From Pyxicephalus adspersus (Eukaryota > Chordata > Amphibia > Anura > Pyxicephalidae), in contig NC_092862.1 in the NCBI RefSeq assembly GCF_032062135.1, positions 95,625,248-95,689,247 of the forward strand: DNA of 64,000 nt, written 5' to 3'. Position 1 is the first letter of the stretch; the number at the start of each line of letters is the position of its first letter. Below are positions 34,376 to 47,319 of the stretch, piece by piece. A model generated the notes under the pieces. The model was not told the DNA's origin and did no database searches. It saw only the letters and a program-made list of their open reading frames with translations. A program made the position numbers and the translations under genes.

Positions 34376-35300
34376 TCGTTTCTTATGCCTCTCCACTCTT
34401 TAGACTAGAACGCAACTGTTAAGCCCAGCTAATCTCCACCCCATGACTTTACAATGGGGGATGGTCTTGTGATGTAATACACCATTGTACTGATGTATGA
34501 CACTATACTGTAAATATTGCCTTTTGATAACAGTATACAACATCAAACAAGAGCCTGAAGCTGAACTGTTTTTACTTCTATTTCACATGCACACTAAGAG
34601 GGGTGGCTTATATAACTCGTATGTTCTCACTACAACTTTTGGACATGAGGGCGTTTGCTCCCATACCCTTAAATTATGAATTCCAGAGGAAGTAAGAATC
34701 TGTAAGAAATCTTGTATGTTTGGAGGTGATGTTGGTTGAGCACAGAATAAGGTTCTGTGCAGAGCACAGGCTGTAAGATGGTATCTGAAAATTAGTGGGG
34801 ACATATATAGAGAAAAAAGATTGAGGAGAGTTTTGCTGGCATGAATTGGGGATAAGATTTGTATTCTCTGGGTAATGGCCAAAAAGTAAAGATCTTTGCA
34901 GAAAGCGCATCAGTTGAGAAGAGAGGTGGTGAAGTGTTGAAGGAGGTGATTATGAATTGGAGATGTTCTAATCTGTTAGTTGTAATGCCAAAGAGAAAGA
35001 TTTTACAATAATCAAGGCTTGATAAAAGGGAGTAAACTAGCATTTAGTAGTGTCATCAGTGAGAAAAGGGAAAGATACCAGATATTGTTTTGAGATGAAA
35101 AAGAAAGGAAAAGGTTAGTGAATAATGTGTGAAATAAATTAGCAGGGTTGAATATTACCCCTTAACAGCATGCTTAATGTGCTAAGGTTATAGGGGTGCT
35201 AATAACATTTATTGTTGGTGCAGGAAGAGAAATGGCTTGAGACAATGGGAAGTAATCAATTCTATTATACTTATGTTAAGTTTTGAATGAAGCATTCATA

Positions 35301-35573
35301 ACATAGAGGTCCCCAACCCCCGGACCGTAGACCACATCTCCCAAAGACATCGCAGGATCAGGGCAGTGGGCCGGTTGTGTCTCTAAACACAACCTGCCCA
35401 CTCTCCTATCACAGGCTCAGACCTGCATGGGAGAGTGGGCAGAATCTGGCATCATGATGTCACTCTGGGGGGATGTTTCTTCCCCTTTGAGTGACACCTG
35501 GCTCCCCACGTATGCAAGGTCTGGAGACTGTGCATTTAGTGGTCTGTGACCAGCAAAAGGTTGGGGACCACTG
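35301..35573. mobile_element. hAT-like non-autonomous element
   Basis: The inverted ends are AGAGGTCCCCAACC on the left and GGTTGGGGACCACTG on the right. Similar GCATTCATA and GCATTATA sequences flank it, compatible with a diverged 8-bp duplication. No coding capacity. Confidence 0.65.
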
Positions 35574-35914
35574 CATTATAGAATATACAGCAGAAAGACA
35601 TTAGAGAGGTAAGATTGAAGATAGTAAGGTCTGGACCTGAGACAACTGGTTTTAATATAGTGCTATAGAAATTTATTGGTAGTCCGGGCATATAGATTTA
35701 GAAGGGAAGGGGATCAAAGACAGAGCCCTGAGGTGCACCAACATATACTATACATGGAATGGAGACTAGATTTACGAGATCTTTTATTCCTAAAGATCAC
35801 TAAAGAACTGAGTATTGACTACACTACAGTATCAAATGCAAAGGACAGATCAAGAAGGATTAGTGTAGAACGGGTTGGCAAACTCCGGCCTTTAGGCCAG
35901 ATACAGCCTAGCCC

Positions 35915-36030
35915 AGGGGTCAGCAACCTTTACTATCAAAAGAGCCATTTTGCCTCCTCTTCCACTAAAGAAAAATAGTCTGGAGCCGCAAAACGCGGCT
36001 CCGGAGCCGCAGGTTGCAGACCCCTGTCCC
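35915..36030. mobile_element. Short hAT-like element (CAGGGGTCAGCAACC ends)
   Basis: Ends CAGGGGTCAGCAACC and GGTTGCAGACCCCTG flank about 110 bp that includes CAAAAGAGCCATTTTGCC. It is inserted in another repeat (TTGGCAAACTCCGGCC). It is the same family as 37776-39020, in the opposite orientation and without the internal array. Confidence 0.65.
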
Positions 36031-37583
36031 AGGCAACTACGAGCTGCATGACAGTTTTTGACTTACAGAAGATCGTGATTATAGAAGAATATTTGCTAGC
36101 AGGTAGAAATTTAATGCAGAAGTGATTCTCCTATAGCAAATTACATACCTTCACCGAGGTTTGCAAAGTGGATGTGGGTGCACAGTAAATACAATTTTCA
36201 TTTCCTACAGGTGGCTCCACGACCCCCTTTTTTTTCTAGTTGCGACTGTTTTGCTCTGCAATTGTGGTGTCCAATCCCACATTAGGCAGAAATAGCATCC
36301 ATTAAAGTTAAAAATCATGGAAAAATTGTAGTCTATGCTAACAAACTTTGCTTCTGACTTAATGACAGATTATTTGAATAAAGTTATAAATACATATACT
36401 TTTAATATAAAAATACATTTAAATAATATATACAATATTATATAAAAATATATAAGACAAAAATTTACTGAAAAAATTGTGCTTTTGTTCTGTTTCCATA
36501 GGTTTTGGGGCATTCTTTAACACAAGCATAATAAATGCCTTTGTCACCCAAAGAAGGAATTCGGTAGGGTTATGTATTTGTTCTTTTTTTGCCTTTTTAT
36601 GTAAGCAAGAGACCACAGATCTGGTGACCTACTCTCAGTGAAGACTGATCTAGCTCTAATTTTCTTTGTTATGTTCACCAGACATCTACAGGAAATCCTG
36701 ATCAAAGTTACGTCATCAGGATTTGTGTAAAAGGACGAATATCAGTGCCTCACACTTCTCCAATGCACAAAATGCTTTATGCCTATCTACTTTACACAGT
36801 GCCCGACACAATTTTATGGGATGCAGTGCCTTATGTCTATTTCACACATTTTCTCATGTCTTTGTAGTAGTGTAATCCCCCTTTAATACACACAATGTGA
36901 CATGCTTTTCTACTACGTGAATTGCTTCACAGCTTTTTTTACTAAATAAAATGTACTATATCTCCCTTTACATTGGTCATGGACTGTCTTGTCTTACCAC
37001 TGCCCGCCCTTGTCATGCCACCTACTAACCCTGGCTGACTATGACTAAGCACACTAAACTCCTGAAAAGGAATTGTAGAGTGGCCGAGCAGTGTTGGAAA
37101 AAAAAAAACACAGATGAGGACTTCCTGTCATACAAACGGGCTCCACATGACTTCAGGAATGTACATTCATGTGTAAAGCAGTCATATTTTTACATTATTT
37201 TTACTACCCTCATATCAATACAGACACACAATCCAAAACAACTATTCAACAACCTGAGCTCTCTACTACATCTTCCTCCTCCTTGTCCTACCTAGACTAT
37301 GCCTTACTACCCATTCCTTGGAATTTTCCTTCCATTTTTTCTATAGCTGTCCTCACCCCTTATCCTTTTTAACCTATCCTTTTCTACTGACAATTTTCGA
37401 TCGTAGATTCCATAGAGTTTAAAGCTACTACCCTGTTTCATATCTGTCCTTACAGATATACTGATACTTACTGATCTTACTTCTCTAATTGCTTGATTTT
37501 ATGTAGTTTATGTTGATTTTATGTAGTTTGCATATTACCCCTATAATTCCACAAATTCAAGGTACATTTTTCTACACATTATT

Positions 37584-37775
37584 CTACACCAGGGGTGGGC
37601 AAACTTTTATGGCCACTAGGCCATTTCAAGGGTGGGTTGGAACACAGTAGGCCAGACTCTGAGTCACGCCCCAATGGCCATGCCCATCACCAGGGAACGC
37701 CCCCTGAGGTGAAATCCCTCTCCTCTGTATGCAACCAGGGGGCGTTAGGCCTGGAACGAAATACCGGCTAGGCCA
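37584..37775. mobile_element. Fragment of a hAT-like repeat
   Basis: Begins CAGGGGTGGGCAAACTTTTA, the left end of another hAT-like repeat, and is interrupted at 37776 by the next element. Confidence 0.5.
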
Positions 37776-39020
37776 GGGGTCTGCAACCTGCGGCTCTTCA
37801 GCCTCCTTGTTGTGGCTCACTTCGGCTGCCGCGGTGAGATCTCTGATGGGGGATCCCCTTCCTCCCAAGACACTGCGGAGGAGGGGGATTCTCTATCCGG
37901 TGATCTAATGAAAAAAATCTACCAGTGAAATAAATCTACCACGGGGCGTGTACAAATGGGTGTGTACAATGACATCCCCCTCCTTTGAACCCCAATTCCT
38001 CTGGAATGGGGAGATGTACAAAACCAAAAATGTAGGTGCAAGTGGGGGACACCTGTGACTAACACCCCCTAAAATTTAATTGTTAGGCTATCATCAGAAC
38101 ATAAAGAACTCTGCCCATCAAAAAAATCTACCGTTACACATTGCTGGAGGCACCTGAACCCCAATTTCTCTGGAACAGGAAGGGGGTACAGGTGAACAAA
38201 ATTAGAGGTGCAAGTGGGGGACACCTGTGGCTAACACCTCCTAAAAACTCCACCCATCAAAAAAACCCTACCCTGTTACACATTATTGGAGGCTTCTAGC
38301 ACCTAAACCCCAATTTATCTGGAAACGAGGGTACAGGTGAAAAAAATTTGAGGTGCAAGTACGGGACACCTGTGGCTAACACCTCCTAAAAATTCATAAA
38401 AACTCTGCCTATCAAAAAAATCTACCCTGTTACACATTGCTGGAAGCATCTAGCATCTGAACCCCAATTTCTCTGGAACGGGGGGAGGCGGTACAGGTGA
38501 CCAAAATAGAGGTGCAAGTGGGGGACACTTATGGCTAACACCACCTACAATTGAATCGCTAAGGCATCGTCAGAAAATAAAGAACTCTGCCCATCAAAAT
38601 AATCTACCCTGTTACACATTGCTAGAGGCTTCTAGCACCTGAACCCCAATTACTCAAGATTGGGGGGTACAGGTGAACAAAATTAAAGCTGCAAATAAGG
38701 GACACCTGTGGCTAACACCCCTTACAATTTCATTGCTAAGGCATCGTCAGAACATAAAGAACTCAAAAAATCTACCTCCAGCTTCTAATGTAACAGGATG
38801 ATACGTTAGAAGCTGGAGGCTTCTAGGGGCATAGTTCAGTGTTTAATTTATTTCAAAGTAGTCCTACACATGCACACTTGTTGTAACAGGTAAAATTAAA
38901 AAAATATTAAAACTTTTAAAAGTTTATAAACTGTGTTATGTTTTGTGGCTCCAGACTATTTTTCTTTAGTGGAAGAGGAGGCAAAATGGCTCTTTTGATA
39001 GTAAAGGTTGCTGACCCCTG
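37776..39020. mobile_element. hAT-like element carrying an internal tandem array
   Basis: The left end is CAGGGGTCTGCAACCTGCGG and the right end GGTTGCTGACCCCTG. Next to the right end, CTATTTTTCTTTAGTGGAAG matches the short copy at 35915. Between the ends is a tandem array (37985-38790). No coding capacity. Confidence 0.65.
37985..38790. repeat. Tandem array of about five 145-177 bp units
   Basis: Each unit carries CCCCAATTTCTCTGGAACGG, a GGTACAGGTGA block, GGGACACCTGTGGCTAACAC and TCTACCCTGTTACACATTGC. Unit starts, taken at the AGTGGGGGAC block, lie near 38041, 38213, 38358, 38517 and 38694. Confidence 0.85.
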
Positions 39021-40295
39021 GCCTGGGACGATCTCCAAGTTGCGGAACATTGTGAATTTTAAGTCTAAATATCTCTCCTGAGGGAGGAAAACCCTCACCT
39101 GCATTGTATCCATAAAAGGGCCAATTATTCAAGGAAACAGAACTTCATGACTTTTAGGTGTTTAGCAGTCACACTCCTCCAGAGACTGCAGGGTAATGTC
39201 AATAATTGCTTTTCGTCTTTGCACTGACTGAGCCCATGCATCTAAAGAAACCAGAAAGTTGGTGTGGTGAAGGGTGGAAACCATTAAGTTAATTTTGAAC
39301 TTTCTGAATTGTTTCTTAGCAATTACTAGCTTAATTTCTCTCTAAGACAGAAAACTCTTGCTCAAGGTCTCCATTATGAAATGAGGTGAATTTGGAGTGA
39401 AAGGAATCTTTATTTTGCAACTTGTTGTCTTAACCTTGCTTACTGACATATCCAAAATAAATGCAAAAAGTTTGCAAAGGATTAAAGACACCCTAAAAGA
39501 CCAAAATGCTGCAGGTTGAGGCAAACATTACTGAAGAGATGGTTTTGTCCATGGGTTAGAGGACTTAGGCTGGATGACCAAGAGCATTTAAAGTGGACCT
39601 AGGCTCTAAAAACAAAAAGCTACCAGGAGGTAGAGCTAATTGAAAAAAGAGACATGAAATCCATGCCCATGCTTTCTGTAGTGTAGAGCTGGGCTGTGTG
39701 TGCAGAGCCATGCACATGAGTAACTATGTGCCATAATCAGCAAATATGACGTGATCTGGGAGGACACAAATTGGCCTGGTCCACTTCCAGAGGTATAGCC
39801 CATTTCTAACAGTATTCCTGTTGCCAGGATCACTAAAGATCACTAACTTTCTATGTTTCCAGTGGTTAAGTATTCCCTTTCTTTTGTATTAGCCTAAAAC
39901 AGAAACACAAGGAGCCCTTGAGTGTTGTGTGAGCGAGTTCAGAGTGATAAAATGTATTATCTATACCCATAAGGCATCTTCTCCTTTTGCACATAACCTG
40001 GTTTGTCAACAGAAACAGAAGACAATATAGTAAGGAAAGGTTAGAACTTCTGATGATGGCATTGCTCTTTGCTTTACTCTACCATAATAAATTTTTGCAC
40101 AGTTGTCGTTAAGACAGAAAGTGGCAAAAGATTCTTCCTAGTGGTGTTACAGACTAGAAATAAAACAAATTTGTCTGAATTGGTAAGTCTTCCAAACTCT
40201 AAGAAGAAAAAAAAAGATTGAAGGTGGATATTTAAAGTGCACCCATTACCACATTTTTACTTTATATTATAGGGTAGATAACCCTTTAATACAAG

Positions 40296-40690
40296 TAAAA
40301 TGTGTTAGTTATTCCATCCCCTTCTTTACCACCACAACTGAATGTGAAGCCCACAGCTTTCCTGGGATACTCTCAACTTGTATCCCAAGAGGCTTTGGGC
40401 TGCTCCTTCTAAACATGCCCAAAACGTGGGCATGTGCAAAAAGGGCTGTTCCCACAATGTAAAAAAAAACATTTTGGATTTCTGAACTTATTTCATGCAT
40501 ACACAGTGAGATGTACAGGAGGAAACATCACAGTGCAAAGTAGGGTAACGTAGGAAGAAGATGAACAAAGATCATGGCGCCCACTGGTTCCAGAATGGAA
40601 ATAGAATCCAGGGCAGTGCAAAACTAAATCAAATCCGATTTTGGAGGGATCGAGCGCTCTGCAGAAGTAAAGGGAAGTGTAATTTTTTAT
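40296..40690. repeat. Dispersed repeat family A
   Basis: Contains TATCCCAAGAGGCTTTGGGC and CTGCTCCTTCTAAACATGCC, matching 47103-47180 and 63153-63185. Confidence 0.5.
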
Positions 40691-40952
40691 TTTAACCTCC
40701 CTGGCGGTATGATTTAAAAGGATTTTTAAATGTAAAAGAGGTACATTTAAAAATCCCCATTATTTTATATTTCCTGCCTGGTCCCGCCTACCTTCATGAT
40801 GGTCCCACCTTCAAGCCTAAGACTAGCGAGCTAGAGGACGCCACTGGAATGTGGAAACAAGGTAGGGGTTTTAAACTCCCTGGCAATTCCACCCCGCTTT
40901 TGGTATGGAAAATCCACTCCGAGCCACATTTGGGAATACCGCCAGGGAGGAA
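40691..40952. mobile_element. MITE with CCTCCCTGGCGGTA ends
   Basis: AACCTCCCTGGCGGTATG on the left is inverted as AATACCGCCAGGGAGG on the right. A TTAA sits at the left edge; the right edge lacks a clean copy. A piggyBac-like origin is possible. Confidence 0.6.
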
Positions 40953-41190
40953 GTTCTGGAAGTAAACTAAAATTTTTAAAAAAATGATTAGCATGTAGAC
41001 TTTTCTTGTAAAAAGCCTATGTACAGTATGTCACTTCTGCCATAAAAACATATTTCTTCCCTACTAGAACATATCTTCTATTTATGAACTAACTTTGCCT
41101 ATGCGACTCAATGTACAATCTTGGTATTAAATTATTTTACAGTGTGACTGCATGGGCAATTTGTCATCCCAGCCAATCAAAGTAGACTAA

Positions 41191-41530
41191 AGCTACGTAC
41201 ACACGGCAGATTTTTATCGCCCGATAATCGGCATCGGCCAATTATCGGGCGAAAATCTGCCATGTGTACAGTTGGTGTCGTCCATCGTCCGGACGACCGA
41301 CCTGCCGGATCCACGGATGATGGACGACAGCCGATCCTAATGAAAGGGAAGGGGAGAGGGCGCAGCAGGGTGGGGCTCCGTCGCTCTCCCCCTCCCCTCT
41401 CCATTGAGCATGAATGGTGCTGTATGTACATACATACAGCACCGTTCATGCATCGTGCACTCCCTTGTCGTTGGAAAGGATCGTGGAAAGATCCTTTCCA
41501 ACGACAAAAATTGGAAGTGTGTACGCAGCT
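41191..41530. mobile_element. Harbinger-type MITE (340 bp)
   Basis: AGCTACGTACACACGGCAG and GGAAGTGTGTACGCAGCT lie between TAA duplications (41188-41190 and 41531-41533). Internal palindromes include GCCCGATAATCGGC and TACATACATACAGCACC-type hairpins. Open frames of 66 to 164 codons here arise from the inverted structure. Confidence 0.8.
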
Positions 41531-41533
41531 TAA

Positions 41534-44117
41534 GATTTTAAACCCAAAGATGGCAGAGGCATTGGAGTGACATGGGGTGTAGGTAGGCCATAATGGGACT
41601 TTGGGATGTAGGTAAGCCATAATGTGCAAACATGCTGTGCAGACAAGGACCATGATCTTTATATATGCCATATGACTGTAATTTTCTAATCTTATTGCAA
41701 TTAGCTAAAATACTTTATAGTAATTTTATTAATAAAAGGATCCTTACCCTGGTGAGTTAACTTTGTAAACTGAGCCATAAAGAGGAACTGTGTGCAACAT
41801 TTTTATGTTTTATATATGCAATACAGTACCTGGCATTAATAGCAATTCTTTATTTTGTCACTTTATATAAAAGGCCAAGCTGTGCTTACAAATAGTCAGC
41901 TTTAGTTCATATTAATCTAAAGAAATGCTGCTGTAGTTGCCTAAAATGTTTAAATGTTATTTGTCTATTTTTTTATAAAATATATTTATAACTTTCTGCC
42001 CAAGTAAGAAGACCCACACTGTTGTGAAGAACTAACAGCATTGTAATAGAAATGTTTGTCAGAAGTATGTTTGTTCTAGTGACACATTGCATCATATATA
42101 TAGTTTTTTGATTTTGCCCACAGTCCCACTTTAAGTAATCTTCTTGAATGATGGCTGGTTCCATGGTAATTGTGTTTTTTTTAGGGTTTTAACACCTATT
42201 TATTTGACTTGATTTAAATCAAGCTGACATCTTACAATTTATGGAATGGAAAATGGAAGAATGGAAAAGACTGAACGTTTACTTTAAATTCCCTGGTTTG
42301 GGAATGTACTTTTGCTGGACATAGATTTAAAATGCTGCCTGATGAATACTTTAGGGTGCTCAAGTTAGTACTGAGTACATTCATTCCTAAATCTAAACTA
42401 TACATTAATGTTGGGTAGCTTCCCATTTTCCATCCTATCTGACTTGTCTTGCTTTAAAGACCAAACCCTCCTGGTACAATTTTTTTTATTTTGTAGCTGT
42501 GTCACTAACATGTTGGATACCCTGAATACGTAATTTCCTTTCTAAAATGTTCAATATCCATATACAAACTGATCCACTTCCTTAACTGTGTTTACCTAAT
42601 TAACTTCTGCATAGCAATAACTCATATTTTTACAGTTTATCTTCTTCCTGCTTAGATCACTGATCTGTGAACACAGAGAAACAGTAATTACATGATAAAA
42701 GAGAATTTAAACAATTAATGTCCAAAAATAACAAACTAAGATAGCTTTTTCATAAGGGAATTAAAATGGAAACATGAATATTGCTAACACCAAAGCAGTA
42801 AAAGGTTTGTATGTAACAATAACTTAGTTATATGTTGTTTTCATAGTTGCTGCTATAATGACAATGCAGCTTTTACTTTCTAAACATTCAATGTAGACAT
42901 TTTAAGGCTGAATTTACATCCTTGCATTGCAGTAATGCCTATTGTACTACATAATACTTCAACAAACAAAATATGTGTTTATTCATTTTGAATGGCAATC
43001 CAATGAACATTTCCAACTGAGCAGGCAGGTTCTTAATAACTGCCCTGATTACAGTTTTTTAATTACACTCACTGCCAGGCCAACTTGACACCAACTTGGC
43101 CAAAACAAAATGACTGTGCATGAGCATGGTACCCAATATGGGATACCTGGCATTGTACACCGCACATTTCAGAAAAGACTGCGAACAGCCAGATAAGTAT
43201 GTTTTATTTTGAACCTGTTTATAGGTTCTGCTTTAGGTTGCATACAGGCAGTATTTTTTTGTCACTGGAAACAATCTTTTTTAGTCCTTTCTAGTGAAAG
43301 TAGAATAAACTAGTGATGTACAAACAGCACTATTCAGTACTATGGAGACAGGACTGGGGAGGATGAGACATCCTGCTGCATCCTCCTCCAACAGATATGA
43401 CAGGAAACATCCCTGCTTATTTATTAAGCGATTCACTGTGGCAAGCAAACATCTCTTTGAATCGAGCTTGGGTATTTACCATGCGTACAATATCGGAAAT
43501 ATTGGATACATTTGTTTGCCACCAATAATAGGACTTATTTCTAATCTAGTGGTACAGAAGAATCAGGGTTACAATTATTCATATGTGGGTACAGTTCTCT
43601 GCTTGACTTAACCATATTGGAAAAAGCATAAATAAAAACTAATGTGTGCATCCTGGAGCATGCGTTAAAAGTCAGTTGTGGTGTGTGCCTGGATTAGGCA
43701 TATACAGAAGCCTGTGTATGAACACTACTACCGCTCCTGAGAATGTCATTGGATGAAACACACCAAATAGATAAAGATGTCATGACTTATGTCATCATGT
43801 GATGACATCAGACGGGTATGTGTTAATACGCCAAAGCCTTTCCTCTTGTGCAGAGCTGCGCACCATTAGTGTGAATTGTACCATGTGAATTGTATTAAAA
43901 TGTTTTAAAAAATGTATTAAAATAAAATGTTGGCACTATGGGATCTCTCTTTTTCCCTTTTTATGATTGGGCAATATTGAGAATGCTGTAAAGATGAGCA
44001 TCTTTGCACTGATAAACTGCTGTTTAACTGTAAGAACATTATCAAAGAATATTGTTGTAAGTATAGTGGTTGAGGATTGTGAATTTCTGGATAAACGCTG
44101 TTTAGACTATTTTATTT
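41534..44117. other. Intergenic, few features
   Basis: A dispersed repeat lies at about 43066-43235 and a very weak hammerhead-like remnant near 43738. Otherwise the sequence is unique and AT-rich, with no exon. Confidence 0.5.
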
Positions 44118-44159
44118 TTATACCCAACATACGGCCCGCGGGCCACATCTGGCACTCTC

Positions 44160-45570
44160 CTCATTCCCTCTCTGCTTGTTGTCTTGTGGGGGATGGGGAG
44201 CACACATCTCCTGTTTCTCTCTGAGATTCTGCTATCAGGGGAGCAAGCTTTCTAAACATGCTCAGTGTTAGCTCTGACAGTGGATGTGTACTATAGACCT
44301 GGCAATCAGCTGTGTCTGCTCCCTGCCACCTTGTACTGTGGGATAATCCCAGCAGCAGCATGAAAGCAGTGTCTGTGTCCATGCAGCTGTCATTATCCTC
44401 ATATATAAACCTTCTTATCTCCTACACCCAGTGTCATAGAAATGTGAGATTTTTAGGGTACACAGGGGAACCTGAGAGATGCTACTAAACCCTAAACATA
44501 AAAAGTTGCCAAATAAGGGGTCACAAGCAAAAAATCCTAATATTACCCAGGGATATTTTCACATTAAGAGGGGCTGTTTTAAGATCAGGGTCCCCGAATT
44601 GAGTTTTCATGTTAGGGACTCCCAGGGGCCACTTCGATGGCATGAACATTACGGTACTATCAATTCACTCTATACTGGGGTGCCCCAAATATATACTTGT
44701 TTGTTCATAGAACTTCAAGGCTGCATTCAGACTGGCGGTGAGGTTAAGGTTTGGTTATTCCTTCCTCATGCCATAGAACCCTGCCTAGGGGAGGACACTC
44801 AGTACCGCTATCTACCCCCTGGAATCAAATCTGCAGACGCTGCAGTGTGAGGGACTGAGTGGCTGGTGGGGTGCCTGTTACACATAGCTGGACACTTGCC
44901 TTCTGTGAATCCCAATTTCTCTGGAATGAAGAGATGTTGGCAACTGCAAATGTGTCCAGTAGGAAAACCCTTTTGTCCCCCCTTCCCTGTTACAATGTTA
45001 TACCCATCATATCAAGCTACCTTGTCACACAAAGCTATCCCCTAAAGCTGCGTACACACTTCCAATTTTTATCGTTGGAAATGGACGAACGAACGACGAA
45101 CGATCGATTGGGCAAAAATCGTTTGTAAAAAAAGTAACCAACGACGCCGACGAACGAGGATAGTCGTTGGAAATGAACGACCAGACCGGCGGATCGGATT
45201 TGACGACGATCGTTGACCATCTATCGTGTGTATGGTCTTTCATTGATCGTCCATGGTCTGAGCATGCGCGGTGAACGAACGTTCGCTCACTTCCTGTGGT
45301 GCACGTCACTTCCTGTATCGTTCAAACAATCGCATCTATCGTGTGTACAATATCTGCGAACGATCGTGTCGTTATCTGTATGTACAGGATCGGTGCTATA
45401 CGATCGTTCGCAGATATCGTGCAGGATCGTTCGTCTACCAACGATAATAATTGGAAGTGTGTACGTAGCTTTACTCTCTATGAGCCTCAATCTCTCTGTA
45501 AGAAAAGGGAAATCTTACTGCACGTGCAGGACTCTTGTAGACAACTCCCCCTAAAATGTCATCACTATGG
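44160..45570 (+). mobile_element. Second copy of the 17.7-kb repeat family, interrupted
   Basis: Block by block it follows 17850-18800: ACATGCTCAGTGTTAGCTCT, TATATAAACCTTCTTATCTC, GGTGCCCCAAATATATACTT, CATGCCATAGAACCCTGCCT and AATCTGCAGACGCTGCAGTG. After the MITE the match resumes with CTCTCTATGAG and AACTCCCCCTAAAATG. Confidence 0.7.
45046..45470. mobile_element. Harbinger-type MITE (425 bp), nested
   Basis: Ends AGCTGCGTACACACTTCC and GGAAGTGTGTACGTAGCT. The right flank is TTA (45471-45473) and the left flank TAA (45043-45045). The unoccupied site in the related copy near 18628 reads CCCCTTACTCTCTATG, so the original duplication was TTA. Opposite orientation to 16149-16570. Confidence 0.85.
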
Positions 45571-46239
45571 TGTTTTGTAACTTTCAATAATAAAATGAGC
45601 ATCAAATGGTGAATGCAGAAATTCTTGATTTGTCATTTCCTTTAATTGGTACATGTACAATATGATAACTAGAAACATTTCAATATAATTTCATTTTAAG
45701 TCAAACTATTCTAGTTTTAAACATACATCTTTAATGTTTGTTGCGTTGTGGCCCCCAGATGAAAAAAAGGTTGGGCACCACTGTCATATAGCATTTAGCA
45801 GCAGACCAGAAATTGACTTTGGAGTAAAAAATATTCGTTAAAAAATATATGTACTGTAATTTGAGTTAAGGCTGAAATTATCAGGTGTGGAGTGGATTTG
45901 GCAAGCCATGTATTTTTAGAGACGTTGGTTATTACTAAGTAAAGTTTGTATAGGGAACTCTTTATATGGGGATTGAAGCCTGTGTGAGATAAAAGCAGGT
46001 TTACTGTGTAACTCACATCATCTGGATTGGGATCTGTCTGGTTATGGGCAGGTAACTTCAAGTTAAAATGGAACTAAACTCGTTGGTAGTGGTGAGCTTC
46101 TGCCATAATCAGCAAATATACACAGCATAGTTACCGATAATGGCACATACTAAACTTACCATCGGCTGTCATGTTGCAGCAATGACAGGTCCTGCCATTG
46201 TAACATCCTAGAGAGCTGCACTTTTGATGTCAGACGCCG

Positions 46240-46622
46240 GTAAAGACAGAGATCTTAGTCATTGATTAGACGCACGGATACAAGACTTCTCTAGAGCTGC
46301 CCGGACTCTCTGGAATGGTCTTCCTCATCCTATTCGGCTTGCTCCTACTTTCTGCTTTTAAAAGAGCGCTCAAAACCCATCTTTTCAAACTTGCCTACCC
46401 GTCTTCTTCTGTTTTTTGAAACCACCACTACTTCCCGCCACTACATATCTCCCCTCCTATTGTGTGTGAAATTCTCCCACCTACTAGATTGTAAGCTCTT
46501 CGGGGCAGGGTCCTCTCCTCCTGTATCACTGTCTGTATTAGTCTGTCATATGCAATCCCTATTTAATGTACAGCGCTGTGTAATATGTTGGCGCTAAATA
46601 AATCCTGTTTAATAATAATAAT
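46240..46622 (+). mobile_element. L2-type LINE, 3' end
   Basis: One frame reads DFSRAARTLWNGLPHPIRLA and, after a frameshift, KRALKTHLFKLAYP. This is the C-terminal signature of L2/CR1-type ORF2 proteins. The 3' UTR follows with GATTGTAAGCTCTTCGGGGC and ends GGCGCTAAATAAATCCTG then TTTAATAATAATA. Inactive fragment. Confidence 0.7.
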
Positions 46623-47032
46623 AGTTTATGTAATTTCTGTGCATTTGAAGCCAGTGTGTTAGTTTTTTTTTTCTTTATTCAAATAGTATTACCTCTTGGT
46701 GTTTATTTTAAATTTTGGTCTACTTTACTTTAGTCCTGTCTGCACTAATCCCTGGTAGGGTGGAGAATCAGGGAAGCCAGGCCCTTCCTCTTCAGATGAG
46801 GAACATAGCACACTATTTTTGTTTTATATACTTGTATTTTTTGTTTAGTTTACCAGGGATTTTGTTTCAGAATGCACTGTGGACCTAAAAATGTAGTCGA
46901 TTCCACATTCTGTCTGAACCAACTCTATCAATCGCCAGGACAAATAATATTTGTGGCAGCTCAATTTATGTGAGGTGATGAAAGGGTACCTAAATTCAGA
47001 AATTTCACTTTACATAAACAGGTTGTCTACCC

Positions 47033-47067
47033 ATATATATATATATATATATATTTTTTTTTTTTTT
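47033..47067. repeat. (TA)n then poly-T
   Basis: AT run of about 20 bp followed by about 14 T. Confidence 0.85.
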
Positions 47068-47232
47068 AAGTGCAGCACTACCACCTAATTAAGCACAAAG
47101 GCTCCCGGGATACCCAAGTCAGGCTGCCCAGGAGGCTTTTGGGTGCTCCTTCTGCTCATGCCTGAGCATCGCAGGCATGCGCAGAAGCTTTTTCTTGGAT
47201 AAAAAAAACAATTGCTGATCTCACGCATGCGC
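47065..47232. repeat. Dispersed repeat family A
   Basis: Contains GTGCAGCACTACC, GCCCAGGAGGCTTTTGGGTG and a hairpin made of GCATGCCTG-like arms, matching the other family A copies. Confidence 0.5.
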
Positions 47233-47319
47233 ATTAACCACCTAGCCGGTATGCCCGACCTTCGTACGGGCAAAAAAAAATGGCTAGGATGGTTAACCCC
47301 GTAATTTTGTCACATCCTT

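Larger units (their letters stand above)
44118..45783. mobile_element. hAT-like outer element holding two further repeats
   Basis: The left edge reads CGGCCCGCGGGCCACATCTG and the right edge CCCCCAGATGAAAAAAAGG then TTGGGCACCACTG, the usual look of hAT-type repeats. Inside lies a copy of the 17.7-kb repeat family (about 44160-45570), itself split by a Harbinger MITE at 45046-45470. The exact ends are uncertain. Confidence 0.5.

Noticed and set aside
41177..41671. 164-codon minus-strand open frame
   Set aside because: It spans a Harbinger-type MITE and its flanks; the frame follows the inverted-repeat structure.
43736..43772. Fourth hammerhead-like copy (CTGAGAA ... GATGAAACACACC)
   Set aside because: The core word is broken and stem II does not pair.
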